Origin: Streptomyces pristinaespiralis
GTDB lineage: Bacteria > Actinomycetota > Actinomycetes > Streptomycetales > Streptomycetaceae
Assembly: GCF_001278075.1 (NCBI RefSeq)
Contig: NZ_CP011340.1
Location: forward strand, 8,468,593 to 8,532,592
Length of the DNA stretch: 64,000 bases
Direction: 5' to 3'
Shown: positions 19,154 through 28,361 of the stretch, in pieces
Position numbering within the stretch: position 1 is the first letter of the stretch
Layout of the letters: each line of letters starts with the position of its first letter
Made by a program: the position numbers and the translations under genes
The notes under the pieces: model-generated
The model's database searches: none
What the model was told of the DNA's origin: nothing
Seen by the model: only the letters and a program-made list of their open reading frames with translations

Positions 19154-19240
19154 AGTGCAGATTCCCGCACCATGGATTCGCCGTTTCCCCGCTCCGGCGA
19201 AAGTGCAGAAACCTGCACTGACGGGGCAGGGGTCTGCACC
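19154..19240. promoter_or_regulatory. three operator-like palindromes in a divergent promoter
   Basis: Three related sites share the pattern GTGCAG-N4-CTGCAC. The central one (19202-19219) is perfect, with 7-base arms AGTGCAG/CTGCACT. The left one (19154-19171) and right one (19223-19240) have one or more mismatches. The central and right sites are spaced 21 bases apart, two helical turns. They sit between the divergent zinc-protein and XRE genes, so the XRE protein is the likely ligand and would control both promoters. Confidence 0.55.
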
Positions 19241-19253
19241 GTCGGATTGTCGG

Positions 19254-19517
19254 GTGACGATCTTGCCGCCAGACCCCGACCTCACTGCGCTGCGCGTCGT
19301 GCTCGCGCGCCTGCGGGCCGAACGCGGTTGGACCTTCGACGAACTCGCCGACCGCAGCGGGCTTGCCCGGCGCACCCTCATCGACCTTGAACACGGCCGC
19401 ACCACCGGCAGTGTCACCACCTGGCACACCCTCGCCCACACCTTCGACGTGCCCATCGAGCGCTTCCTGGGCGCCCTGTGCGACGACCACACCCCGCCCG
19501 GCACGGCCACTTCCTGA
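19254..19517 (+). CDS. XRE-family transcriptional regulator, 87 aa
   Basis: This small protein is almost entirely one helix-turn-helix domain: LRAERGWTFDELADRSGLA, then RRTLIDLEHGRTTGSVTTW and FDVPIERFLGAL. That matches Cro/C1-type regulators, including the recognition-helix region RRTLIDLEHGR. The start I use is GTG 19254. The ribosome site is poor, so it may be leaderless or weakly expressed. It is divergent from the zinc-protein gene and lies just after three GTGCAG/CTGCAC palindromes, which suggests autoregulation and control of the neighbour. Confidence 0.72.
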   Translation: MTILPPDPDLTALRVVLARLRAERGWTFDELADRSGLARRTLIDLEHGRTTGSVTTWHTLAHTFDVPIERFLGALCDDHTPPGTATS

Positions 19518-19687
19518 ACTCTCGCTCCGTCCCGGTGCGCACCACGCCGTGAATCACCCGATCGGGCAATCAGGCATGGAACAGTCATCCGCAGTAACGC
19601 TCATGTGTGCGGGCTCGTTGGGCCGGCCGTGGGACATACCTGCGACACGTTGCTCACGCCTGCGTGTCGCCTGGCACGGTCCGGGCC

Positions 19688-20548
19688 ATGTGCCCCACGC
19701 CCGCCCCCGACGACCGCCACTGGGACGGCAGCTCCCGCGCCACCCACCGCCCCCGCCCGCTCCGGGTGACCACCACCAGCCCCAGCCGCCTGCTGCGCGC
19801 CGGACAGACCGGCCGCTGCCGCCACTGCGGCCACCGTATCGACCTCTACCAGCGTCCCGACCAGCGGCCCATCGCCTTGCACCCCGCCGAACTGGCCACC
19901 GCCGACGTCCCCGAATCCTGCCGCTGGCACCTCAGCGGCGGCATCGCCTACCCGCACGGTGACAACAGCGCCTGGTGCCGCATCCCGCATGCCGTGCTCT
20001 GCCCCCACCGCACCCCGACCTGCCAGGCTGGCCCCCGCCTCGAGGTGATCCGCCGCCAACTCGCCGTTCGCACCCGCCGCCTCATCGACACCGGGGTTCT
20101 CACCTCCGCCCCACCCACCACCCCGCAGCCCGTCTCCCCGACTGGCGGACCGGACCGCCCCGTCGTCCAGCTGCTGCTGTGCCGCTACCTCACCCACCAG
20201 CGGCTCGAGGACCTGCGCTGCGTGGCCCAGACCCGCCACCGTCACCGCTGTCCTAACCCCGTCCTCGCCTCCGTCGGCCCGGCCGGGATGTGGAAACTGC
20301 TGCCCACCACCGCCCGGCACGGCCAACTTGCCCTGCATGATGCCCTGATGGCCATCTACGACCTTAGCCACCTCTCCTACGGCGAACAGCTGCGCTGGCG
20401 CACCCAGCGCTGTCCGGCACATGCCGCCGTCCCCGGCGCCGCCGACCTCGCCCTGGCCTGCTGGGAACCCTTCGACCCCCTCCTGCACGCGGCACACATC
20501 CACACCCGGCTGCCCCACTCCCCGCCCCGCCCGCACCGAAGGGGATGA
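19688..20548 (+). CDS. DUF6083-like protein
   Basis: The 286-residue protein from ATG 19688 contains CRHCGHRIDLYQRPDQRP, then HPAEL, CRWHLSGGIAYP and CRIPHAVLCP. This is the cysteine/histidine pattern of the Streptomyces family DUF6083, which probably binds zinc. A second half of about 150 residues has CPNPVLASVGPAGMWKLLP and RCPAHA. Function is unknown. It is followed after three bases by the 158-residue gene and then by the UvrD-type helicase, so it heads a three-gene operon. Confidence 0.65.
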   Translation: MCPTPAPDDRHWDGSSRATHRPRPLRVTTTSPSRLLRAGQTGRCRHCGHRIDLYQRPDQRPIALHPAELATADVPESCRWHLSGGIAYPHGDNSAWCRIPHAVLCPHRTPTCQAGPRLEVIRRQLAVRTRRLIDTGVLTSAPPTTPQPVSPTGGPDRPVVQLLLCRYLTHQRLEDLRCVAQTRHRHRCPNPVLASVGPAGMWKLLPTTARHGQLALHDALMAIYDLSHLSYGEQLRWRTQRCPAHAAVPGAADLALACWEPFDPLLHAAHIHTRLPHSPPRPHRRG

Positions 20549-20551
20549 CCC

Positions 20552-21028
20552 GTGCCCCACCACGCCCTGGAAAACACAATGACCCGCCCCCTGCCCCCGC
20601 CCGTCCTGCACCGCGCCGCCCGCCTGCTGCCGCTCGCCGCCAACCACGACGCCACCCGCCTGATGGCCCTCGTCGCCGCCAAGACACCGCAGCGCGCTGC
20701 CCACCGGCTGCGCCACCGCCTCGGCACCCGGCTGCCCATCGACGTGATCACCACCCACTACCCGGACGCCGACCACAGCGTGCTGCTCAACGTCGCCTTC
20801 CCGCCCGCCGTGCACGCTGCCCTCACCGCCGACGCCCCCCGCGCCCGGCGGAATCCCGAGCGCTGCCTGGAACTGGCCGTGCGCCGGGCCCTGGCCGAGC
20901 ACGCCGACCGGGAGACCGACCGCCTCGACCGCGCGGTGTCCCAATTGCTGGCCCACACCACCCCCGCCTACCTGCTGGCCGCCGTCGAGCACGCACTCAC
21001 GCGGCTCCCCGAGAGGCCCACTCCGTGA
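20552..21028 (+). CDS. hypothetical operon protein, 158 aa
   Basis: The frame runs from GTG 20552, with AAGGGG overlapping the end of the preceding gene, to TGA 21028. An alternative ATG at 20579 lacks a good ribosome site. The product is alpha-helical and arginine-rich, with RLMALVAAKTPQRAAHRL and AVRRALAEHADRETDRL, and has no catalytic motif. Its stop overlaps the helicase start by four bases (GTGA), so the two are translationally coupled and it may be a helicase accessory subunit. The family is not recognised. Confidence 0.55.
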   Translation: MPHHALENTMTRPLPPPVLHRAARLLPLAANHDATRLMALVAAKTPQRAAHRLRHRLGTRLPIDVITTHYPDADHSVLLNVAFPPAVHAALTADAPRARRNPERCLELAVRRALAEHADRETDRLDRAVSQLLAHTTPAYLLAAVEHALTRLPERPTP

Positions 21029-22548
21029 ACCCCACCGACGAACAGACGGCAGCCGCCGACGCCTTCCACGCCGGCCACCACCTCGCCCTGCAGGCCGGCG
21101 CCGGCACCGGAAAGACCACCACCCTCGCCTTCCTCACCCGCGCCACCACCCGACGCGGCCGCTACCTCGCCTACAACCGGGCCATCGCCCAGGACGCAGC
21201 CGCCCGCTTCCCAAGCACGGTGCAGTGCAAGACCGCCCACGCCCTCGCCTACGCCGCCGTCGGCCACCGCTACACCCGCCGCCTGAACGCACCCCGCCGC
21301 CCCGCCTGGCAGACCGGACAAGCCCTCGGCCTGACCAAAGCCGTCCGCATCGGCGACCGCGAGATCTCCCAACGCGCCCTGTCCAACGCCGCCTTGCGCA
21401 CCGTCACCCGCTTCTGCCACACCGCCGACGAGGCCATCACCCGCCATCACGTACCCCGTCTCCGCGGCCTGGACGACCCCGATCTCCACGCCCAACTCGC
21501 CGCCCACCTCGTGCCGTTCGCACGCAAAGCCTGGGCCGACCTGCAGCACCCGGACGACGGCGCCGTCCGCTTCGACCACGACCACTACCTCAAGATCTGG
21601 GCCCTTGCCCGGCCGCGCATCCAGGCCGACTTCCTGCTGCTGGACGAGGCCCAGGACACCAACCCCGTCGTCGAACAGATCTTCCTCGCCCAGCGCGAGC
21701 ACGCCCAGCTGGTCATGGTCGGTGACTCCGCCCAGGCCATCTATCACTGGCGCGGCGCCAAAGACGTCATGACCGGCTTCGACGGCACCCAGCTGACCCT
21801 CTCCCAGTCCTTCCGCTTCGGCCCCGACCTCGCCGCGGAGGCCAACCGCTGGCTGCATCTCGCCGATGCCCCGATCCGCCTCACTGGCACCCCTGCCGTG
21901 TCCACCGAGATTGGCCCCGTCACCCAGCCGGACGCCGTACTGTGCCGCACCAACGTCGGCGCCATGGCTCAGGTCATGATCCTCATGGCGGCCGGCTATC
22001 GGGTCGCCCTGGCCGGGGGAGGGGACAGCCTGCAGGCCCTGGCGTTCGCGGCCCGCGACCTGAAGGAAGGCCGCCGCACCCACCACCCCGAACTGATCCT
22101 CTTCCCCTCATGGGGCGATCTGCAGGACTACGCCGCCCACGACCCGGCCGGCCGCGACCTGCAGCCCCTGGTCAACCTCGTTGACACCCACGGCACCGAG
22201 GCCATCCTCACGGCCGTCGCCCACCTTGCCCCCGAGCCGCACGCCCAGGTCACCGTCTCCACCGCCCACAAGGCGAAAGGGCGTGAATGGCCCCGCGTGC
22301 TCATCGCGGACGACTTCGCCCGCCCCAAGGACAACACGCCCGACGAGCAGACAGGCCCCCTGCCGACACCCGATCCCATCGACGACGCCGAAGCCCGCCT
22401 GGCCTATGTAGCGGTCACCCGCACCCGCCAACGCCTCGACCTGGGCGGACTGTCCTGGATCCACGACCATCCCGACGGCCCCTTGGTCGGCCACGACCGC
22501 CCCCGTCCACCGGCGCTGCCACAGTCTCCTGCCGCTGCCAGGAAATGA
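21025..22548 (+). CDS. UvrD/Rep-type superfamily 1 helicase
   Basis: Starting at GTG 21025, this 507-residue protein shows the SF1A motor in order: Q-motif TDEQ, Walker A AGAGTGKT (24-31), motif II LLLDEAQDTNP, motif III VGDSAQAIYHWRGA, motif IV LSQSFRFG, motif V STAHKAKGREW and motif VI AYVAVTRTRQRL. It is shorter than UvrD (about 720) because the 1B/2B insertions are reduced; this is closer to single-domain UvrD-like helicases of phage and plasmid origin. It unwinds DNA 3'-5' in the general family. It is the third gene of a coupled operon and is followed by 250 bases of non-coding DNA. Confidence 0.85.
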   Translation: MNPTDEQTAAADAFHAGHHLALQAGAGTGKTTTLAFLTRATTRRGRYLAYNRAIAQDAAARFPSTVQCKTAHALAYAAVGHRYTRRLNAPRRPAWQTGQALGLTKAVRIGDREISQRALSNAALRTVTRFCHTADEAITRHHVPRLRGLDDPDLHAQLAAHLVPFARKAWADLQHPDDGAVRFDHDHYLKIWALARPRIQADFLLLDEAQDTNPVVEQIFLAQREHAQLVMVGDSAQAIYHWRGAKDVMTGFDGTQLTLSQSFRFGPDLAAEANRWLHLADAPIRLTGTPAVSTEIGPVTQPDAVLCRTNVGAMAQVMILMAAGYRVALAGGGDSLQALAFAARDLKEGRRTHHPELILFPSWGDLQDYAAHDPAGRDLQPLVNLVDTHGTEAILTAVAHLAPEPHAQVTVSTAHKAKGREWPRVLIADDFARPKDNTPDEQTGPLPTPDPIDDAEARLAYVAVTRTRQRLDLGGLSWIHDHPDGPLVGHDRPRPPALPQSPAAARK

Positions 22549-22798
22549 GCCGGGTGCCCGCCAGATCGGCCTGTCGGCTGCCCGCACCCCTTCCGGGACG
22601 GCCAGTCTCGACGCGAGGCCCCGCTTCAGCGAGAGGGACGATAGAGACCTCCGTGAGCCCGATGCGCCTAACACACGCTCACTGCTGCGGCTGGGGCTGA
22701 AGCTGGGGCTGCGGAACGACAAAGACAAGTTTTGTGGTTTCCAGGCCCTTTGAGCCCGGTAGCGGTCATGCTGGTCCAGGGACGCGCGTGATGCGGGG

Positions 22799-24082
22799 GT
22801 GGAGGGGGACTTGCCGGATCAGCCTGACTTGTTCTCCGTGCAGCAGGAGGACGACGCGGAGGGTCTAGAGCACATAGCGCCATTCGTGGCACCGGTCGCT
22901 GCTGCACCGAGCGCAGTGACACGCGATCCGGTGGCACTGCGCATCGCCGAGGCCGTCCGGGACGTGTTCGGCGACTTCGGCTCCGAACACGGGCTGAGCC
23001 GCGGGGAGATAGCCCAGGCCTGCGCCGCGGTGGCCTCCGCCGACGAGTTCGATTCAAGATTCCGGGTCTTCATCAAACTTCGTCTGCTGGAGTCGCTGCA
23101 CGGCAAGTCATATGACCAGCGGTATGTGTTCAACCCGACCAGCGGTGCCGCACTGCTGGTGTACGAGCGCCTGGGGGAGGCTGGCGGTGTCCAGGAGATC
23201 ACCATGCTGCTGGACCGGGCCCGCGAAGGCCTTCTGAACGGCTCCCTGACCGAGGAGCAGCTGGCCGCCAAGATTGCCCAGGCCCGGCGGAGCCTTGCGA
23301 ACTACACCAACCACCTGCTGCGGTTGGTGCGCACCAGGCCCATCGAAGAACTGCTCGGCCAGCGTCACCACCACGCCCACACCACATCGCTTGAGGAAGC
23401 GAAACACCTCGTCCATGCCGTCGCCGAGCAGTACCCCGCACTGCGTTCCGGCGGCACCCGCCTGATCCGGGAAGCCCTGCGCTACACAGGAGCCGTCCAC
23501 GAGTTCCACGACCGGCTCATGCAGCAAGCCACCACCCGGCGCGACTTCAGCATGCTCCTACCCGAGCAGTACCTGACTGCGGCCCTTCGCTCCTCCACGG
23601 AAACGCTCGCGCAGGTGTTCGCCACGACCGTCTTCGACCCGCCCCACGTCCAGATCACCACGGGCCAGATCCTCACCGCCGCAGCCGACCACCAGCCCCC
23701 GCCGCCGCGGCAGCGCCTGCCGCGCCCTCCGACGCAGTCGCCCGGCCCGGATCCGGTCGAGTCCGCACGCGCCAAGGCTGCGCTCGCACGGCAGCGCCGA
23801 GAGGCCACCGTGACCCTGCTCATGGCCGGAAAGGACGAAGCCGATGTCACCGCCCGCCTGCGTGCCCTGCCCTGGCAGGTAGCAGTCAAGCACCTGGTCG
23901 ACATGCTGCGCGCCGCAGCCGACCCCGCCATCCCCCTCATGCTCGACATCTCCCGCGAGGTCATCGTGGACGCCGCAGGACCGGTCACCTACGCCTCGCC
24001 GGTGACCGTGTACCGCATTCCCGACAGCCCACAAGACATGAACGACGACACCGAAGCCGCACCGCAGAGCCCTAATGAGTGA
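22799..24082 (+). CDS. Wadjet JetA-like (kleisin-type) subunit
   Basis: This 427-residue protein opens the SMC-type operon. Residues about 45-110 resemble a winged helix (AVRDVFGDFGSEHGLSRGEI, then FRVFIKLRLLESLH). A long helical middle follows, then a proline-rich linker near 300, and a C-terminal helix-strand region. This fits the kleisin (MukF/JetA) position in Wadjet and MukBEF complexes, where the protein bridges the SMC heads. No sequence signature proves it; gene order and shape do. The start is uncertain: GTG 22799 gives the longest frame, but the strongest purine-rich sequence lies just inside it. The last 8 bases overlap the next gene. Confidence 0.6.
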   Translation: MEGDLPDQPDLFSVQQEDDAEGLEHIAPFVAPVAAAPSAVTRDPVALRIAEAVRDVFGDFGSEHGLSRGEIAQACAAVASADEFDSRFRVFIKLRLLESLHGKSYDQRYVFNPTSGAALLVYERLGEAGGVQEITMLLDRAREGLLNGSLTEEQLAAKIAQARRSLANYTNHLLRLVRTRPIEELLGQRHHHAHTTSLEEAKHLVHAVAEQYPALRSGGTRLIREALRYTGAVHEFHDRLMQQATTRRDFSMLLPEQYLTAALRSSTETLAQVFATTVFDPPHVQITTGQILTAAADHQPPPPRQRLPRPPTQSPGPDPVESARAKAALARQRREATVTLLMAGKDEADVTARLRALPWQVAVKHLVDMLRAAADPAIPLMLDISREVIVDAAGPVTYASPVTVYRIPDSPQDMNDDTEAAPQSPNE

Positions 24083-24638
24083 CCCCTACCTGCTGGCACG
24101 GGCCCGAGCCCTGCGCACGGTCCCTGTCCCGGCGGACCGCGCAGGACTCACCCAGCTGCGCTGCGCCGCCGACGATGTGGAGCGCCGGCTGGTCGACGTC
24201 GTCACCCCGAACGGGACCCAGGAGCTGATGACCGGCTGGGCTCCCGATGTGGAACCGGCGAGTGGCGCGCTGGGCGACAGCGACGTCCACCGAACCGCCT
24301 CGACCGTCCGCCTGCTCACCCTGGCCTGCTGCATCCGCCACTGCTGGCCCGACCCCAGCCAGCCGCTGTACCCAGGACAACCCGCTGCGCAGCAGGACGT
24401 CCTCGCCGCCCTGACTCCTCTCCAGGACACCCTCGCGCCCCGCGACGGCGCGGCCGTGCTGGGGCAGACCGGGCACTTCCTGACGGCCCTGCGGTTCCTG
24501 CGCGCCTGCGGACACCTCGCGGCAGACGTCGGCGACGGCATGATCCGCCTCGGCCCCATGGTTGCGCTGTGGTCCGAGCGCGATGTGGCCGAACTGCGCA
24601 ACGGCTACGACATCCTGCCCGCTCCGAGGAAGGGGTGA
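24075..24638 (+). CDS. small Wadjet-operon protein, possible second winged-helix subunit
   Basis: The 187-residue product starts at ATG 24075 inside the end of the previous gene. It is mainly helical with a C-terminal segment resembling a winged helix (AALRFLRACGHLAADVGDGM). In known four-gene Wadjet systems there is one KITE-type (JetB) subunit. Here this gene sits between the JetA-like and JetB-like genes and is extra. It might be a split-off part of JetA or a second KITE protein. I infer membership in the complex from overlap and orientation only. Confidence 0.5.
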   Translation: MSDPYLLARARALRTVPVPADRAGLTQLRCAADDVERRLVDVVTPNGTQELMTGWAPDVEPASGALGDSDVHRTASTVRLLTLACCIRHCWPDPSQPLYPGQPAAQQDVLAALTPLQDTLAPRDGAAVLGQTGHFLTALRFLRACGHLAADVGDGMIRLGPMVALWSERDVAELRNGYDILPAPRKG

Positions 24639-24642
24639 GCCC

Positions 24643-25293
24643 GTGGACGTACCGGCATTGCAAGCCCTGTCCCACAACCGGCGGGCCGATGTCCGAGCGG
24701 CGGTCTGTGCCGTGGAGACCGCCGTGATCCCCGTACCGTCCGTCCACTACCGTGCCCTCGCCGAGATCCCGCTGCGCATCGTGGTGGAACAGGTCCTGGC
24801 CGCATCCGGACGCACCCTGCTCGCGGTCGGCGGCGGCTACCTCTCCGGTTACACCGACGAGATCAGACAACGTCTGGCGCACGAAGGAATCGGAGTCCTG
24901 CCGCGCGACGACCGTGCCGTCCTCACCTTGATCCTGCTGTTCAGCGTCGCCATTCCCCGAGCGTCCGGCACCGCCCTGCCCGAGCAGCTGTGGACCCAGG
25001 GCACCCCCGTGCCCAGGGACCAGCTCAAGGGCTGCCAGGCGTCTGACGTCGTTCTCACCAGCGCGCTGCAGCGCCTCACCCACGCCGACCTGGTCCGCCG
25101 GACCAGAACCGGCTACGTCCTGGGCCACCAGTTCCTGCGGCTGACGCCGGCTGTGGGCGCCGAACTGTTCGAACAGCTGATCCTGCTCGCCGATCCCGAC
25201 AGTGCTCTCGCCGAATCGATCCGCCGGCGCCGCGCCCGTCCCACCGTGCCGACGGCCACTGCTCTTGATCACGAGGTGCATGACAGATCATGA
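24643..25293 (+). CDS. Wadjet JetB-like (KITE/MukE-type) subunit
   Basis: I start this 216-residue protein at GTG 24643, behind AAGGGG. It has two winged-helix-like units (RLAHEGIGVLPRDDRAVL and LTHADLVRRTRTGYVLGHQF). A small protein with tandem winged helices immediately before the SMC ATPase gene is the expected position and shape for JetB/MukE. Its stop overlaps the ATPase start as ATGA, implying equimolar coupled translation. The exact Wadjet subtype cannot be read from the sequence. Confidence 0.58.
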   Translation: MDVPALQALSHNRRADVRAAVCAVETAVIPVPSVHYRALAEIPLRIVVEQVLAASGRTLLAVGGGYLSGYTDEIRQRLAHEGIGVLPRDDRAVLTLILLFSVAIPRASGTALPEQLWTQGTPVPRDQLKGCQASDVVLTSALQRLTHADLVRRTRTGYVLGHQFLRLTPAVGAELFEQLILLADPDSALAESIRRRRARPTVPTATALDHEVHDRS

Positions 25294-28200
25294 CCACCCC
25301 GCCCACCTCCGACCCGTCCCGGGGCATCGTCGGCGACCGCCAGCTCATCGCTGTCCAGGCCTTCGACATCGCCCGGCTCACAGCACACGCCGTCCCGATC
25401 GTCCCGGAGACCTTCATCGCCGTCTCCGGTCTCGGCCCCAAAGACGACTCGAACGGCTCCGGCAAGACCAGCTTCCTCATCGCGGTCTCCCTGCTGCTGG
25501 CCGATCCGCAGTGGCGCCTGGAGACCAACGGGGGCCGGCACGCCAGCGGCATCCTGTTCCGCCCCGATGCAGCAGGCGTCGACCAGGCTCACCAGGCGTC
25601 CCCGGTCACCCACGGCTACATCGTCGGCGTCTTCGCCCACCCCGACGAACCGGCCGCGAACCCCTTGACCGTCTGGGTCCGCATCGCGACCACCACCCCC
25701 TACCTGCAGGCCAACTGGACCGAAGGCCTGCACGTCGCCGACGCCCCCACCGATCACGAGCGCAGCATCCAGGCCGACGCCCTGTGGCGCGAGCTGGGCA
25801 CCCGCCAGCTCCTGTCCGCCCGCGCCATGGCCGAGAAGCTCTACGGCACCGCCCCGCGCTGCCTCACCTACCTCGACACCCCCCTGCGCCCGCCCGTGCC
25901 CTCACTGCTCAGCCAGCAGCTGACCGAGATGGAGCCCCACGACATCGGCCGGTCCCTGATCGCCCTGTCAGGCATGACCCCCCTGCTGGAGGAGGAAGAC
26001 GACCTGCGCGGCCAGGCCCTGCAGCATCGGATCAGCCTCGAGAAGGCCCAGACCGAGCACACCCAGGCACTGCTCGCCGAAGAACAGGTGATGAGCGGTG
26101 TGCGCGCCCGCGAGACCGCCCGCCTCGCCCTCCAGCGCGGCCACGAGGCATGGCACCGCTACCTCGCGGCCTCCTACCGCGACGCCCACCACAGTGACCA
26201 GCGCGTTGCCGCGCTCATGGAGGAGGAGAGGCAGGCCGCCGAGACAGCCGCGGTCCTGGTGCAGGACGCCGAGGACCGTCTGAACTTGCTCGGGTCCGCC
26301 GAAGAACTCGCCACCCAAAGAGGCGCAGCCCACCAGGCATGGTCCGACGCCCGACAACTTGTCGGCGAACTGTCCAGGAAAATGACGGAGTTGACTACGC
26401 AACAAGCGATGCTGCGGAGTCGGCGGGCCACCCTGCTGCCTGCGGCGCAGGGCTGGGACGGCAGCAACTTCACCGCCACGGCCGCCCGCCTGGAGCAACG
26501 CCAACGCGAGCACGCCAAGGCAGAGCTGCAATGCGACGAAGCCAAGATCGCCGTCACCCGTGCCCGCACCCACCTGCACGACGTCGAGCAGGGCCGCAGC
26601 GGTCAAGCAGGCCGCGCCATCGATCTGCTGGGCGAACACCGCATCCGTGCGCACGGCCTGCTCGACCAGCTCAACGTGGACGAGGCCGCCCGCCCGGAGT
26701 GGGAACCGCGTCTGGCCCCCTGGCAGGACGCGATCGTCGTCGAACCCGAGCATGAAGACACGGCCCGCCGCCTGCTGCATGCCGCTCTGCCCGGCGCCCA
26801 GATCATCTCCTCCGACACCGGGCAGAAAGCCCTGCCCGAGGGCATCCACAGCACCCTGAACGTGACCCGCTTCCTCGCCACCCTCCAACAGCGACTGATT
26901 CCCTCGTCCGACGGCTTGGCCGTCCGTGACCAGGCACTGGCGCTGACCGTGACGGGCGGCTTCCCCAACACCCTGGCCGGACGCGAAGCCCAGCTCCGGC
27001 AGGCTCGCGCCGACCTCGCAGCCGCCAAACACGCATGCACCGCGGCCACCGAAGCCATGAGCGCGGCCACCGCTGCCCTCACCCTGGCCCAGACCCTGCA
27101 CGCAGCCGCCCAGGCGGCTGAAGAACTCGCACACCTTGGCACCCAGGAGAACGACCTCCAGACCAAGATCGACAATCTCGCCGGCCGCTCCGCCAACGCC
27201 GCTCGCGACGAGCAGGAGCTCCAGCAGGTCTGGCAGGACGCCGTGGCCCGGCACGCCTCCCACAAGCAGCTCCTCACCAGCGCAAAGCTCACCCTGGAAG
27301 GGGCCAGCAAGGCGCTCAAGGAACGCCAGCGCAACCTGGCCGCTCTCGAACGCCAGCGCGAGCAGGTCGCCGCATCCCAGTGGCAGCAGCAGTGGGGCGC
27401 AACCCTCGAAGACGCCACCCGCCTCCTGGACCAGGCATCGGACCAGACCCGTTCCTCCCGGCCGGCAGCCCTGCGCCGACAATCGGAAGACCAACTGCGC
27501 CGGGCCTACGAGCACTACGGCGTCGATGGCACCCCGGGCGCGGACGTCAGCCAAGACCTCCGCACGGGCCAGGAAATGATGCAGTCCTTCGCCGACACCG
27601 ATCCCGCCGGCCTCCCCTCCCTCACCTTCGCCGACGTGGCAGCCCCGCTAGACAACCGCCTCGCTGGCCATCGGGACCAGGACGAGGTCGCCGCAGCGCG
27701 CATCACCCACGACCAGCACGCCCGACAGCAGGCGATCGCAGAACTCACCGATGGCGTCGCCACCAGCACCCGCAACCTGAAAACCCTCCAGGACATGATC
27801 GAAAAGCACCTCGACGGCCTCTTCGCTCAGATCAGCGTCGCATTCCACGACCTCGACCTGCGCAGCGACGGCCACGGAGCCAAACTCGAGCACATCAGCG
27901 TCCGCCCCCAGGGTGCCGGGGACTGGCAGTGGCAGGTCATCCCGCGATGGAAACGCTCCCGCAGCGGCGGATACGTCTCCTACCGAGAAAACGCCAACAG
28001 CGCCCAGGTCAAGGTGCACGCCATCCTGCTCGTCCTCGCGGCGCTCCTGGCCGACTCCCACACCCAGGGCAGAGTCCTGATCCTGGACGAACTCGGCAAC
28101 AGCCTCGGGGAAGTCAACCGCAAGGACATGCTCGCCGCCCTGCGCGACGTCGCACGCGACCAGCACCTGACCATCCTCGGCACCTGCCAGGACAGCGTCC

Positions 28201-28361
28201 TTGCCGACGCCGCCGACGTCTGCGGGGAACTGCTGTGGTTCGTCCACGCATCAGCAGCCGACATCATCAACCAGCCCACCAGCGCATGGGCCTTCGACAG
28301 CAACGGCGCCCGCACCCAACTCACCGAAGACTGGATCACCGCAGGACGCGCCCATGCCTGA
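25290..28361 (+). CDS. jetC: Wadjet JetC-like SMC ATPase
   Basis: This 1023-residue protein has SMC architecture. The N-terminal P-loop is DSNGSGKTS near residue 53, with Asp where SMC proteins usually have Gly. Long Ala/Gln/Glu coiled coils span roughly 250-470 and 555-720, with a compact globular middle. The C-terminal head carries VLILDELGNSLGEV (Walker B, about 930), and ENANSAQVKVHAILL stands in the ABC-signature position. MukB-like JetC motors extrude DNA loops and sense small circular DNA, activating the JetD nuclease. It overlaps JetB-like and JetD genes on both sides by a few bases. The unusual signature motif matches the divergent heads of this family rather than Rad50. Confidence 0.82.
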   Translation: MTTPPTSDPSRGIVGDRQLIAVQAFDIARLTAHAVPIVPETFIAVSGLGPKDDSNGSGKTSFLIAVSLLLADPQWRLETNGGRHASGILFRPDAAGVDQAHQASPVTHGYIVGVFAHPDEPAANPLTVWVRIATTTPYLQANWTEGLHVADAPTDHERSIQADALWRELGTRQLLSARAMAEKLYGTAPRCLTYLDTPLRPPVPSLLSQQLTEMEPHDIGRSLIALSGMTPLLEEEDDLRGQALQHRISLEKAQTEHTQALLAEEQVMSGVRARETARLALQRGHEAWHRYLAASYRDAHHSDQRVAALMEEERQAAETAAVLVQDAEDRLNLLGSAEELATQRGAAHQAWSDARQLVGELSRKMTELTTQQAMLRSRRATLLPAAQGWDGSNFTATAARLEQRQREHAKAELQCDEAKIAVTRARTHLHDVEQGRSGQAGRAIDLLGEHRIRAHGLLDQLNVDEAARPEWEPRLAPWQDAIVVEPEHEDTARRLLHAALPGAQIISSDTGQKALPEGIHSTLNVTRFLATLQQRLIPSSDGLAVRDQALALTVTGGFPNTLAGREAQLRQARADLAAAKHACTAATEAMSAATAALTLAQTLHAAAQAAEELAHLGTQENDLQTKIDNLAGRSANAARDEQELQQVWQDAVARHASHKQLLTSAKLTLEGASKALKERQRNLAALERQREQVAASQWQQQWGATLEDATRLLDQASDQTRSSRPAALRRQSEDQLRRAYEHYGVDGTPGADVSQDLRTGQEMMQSFADTDPAGLPSLTFADVAAPLDNRLAGHRDQDEVAAARITHDQHARQQAIAELTDGVATSTRNLKTLQDMIEKHLDGLFAQISVAFHDLDLRSDGHGAKLEHISVRPQGAGDWQWQVIPRWKRSRSGGYVSYRENANSAQVKVHAILLVLAALLADSHTQGRVLILDELGNSLGEVNRKDMLAALRDVARDQHLTILGTCQDSVLADAADVCGELLWFVHASAADIINQPTSAWAFDSNGARTQLTEDWITAGRAHA

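Noticed and set aside
20545..21024. In-frame extension of the UvrD-type helicase by 160 codons
   Set aside because: The extension is Arg/Pro-rich shadow sequence overlapping the 158-residue gene; the helicase Q-motif follows directly after GTG 21025.
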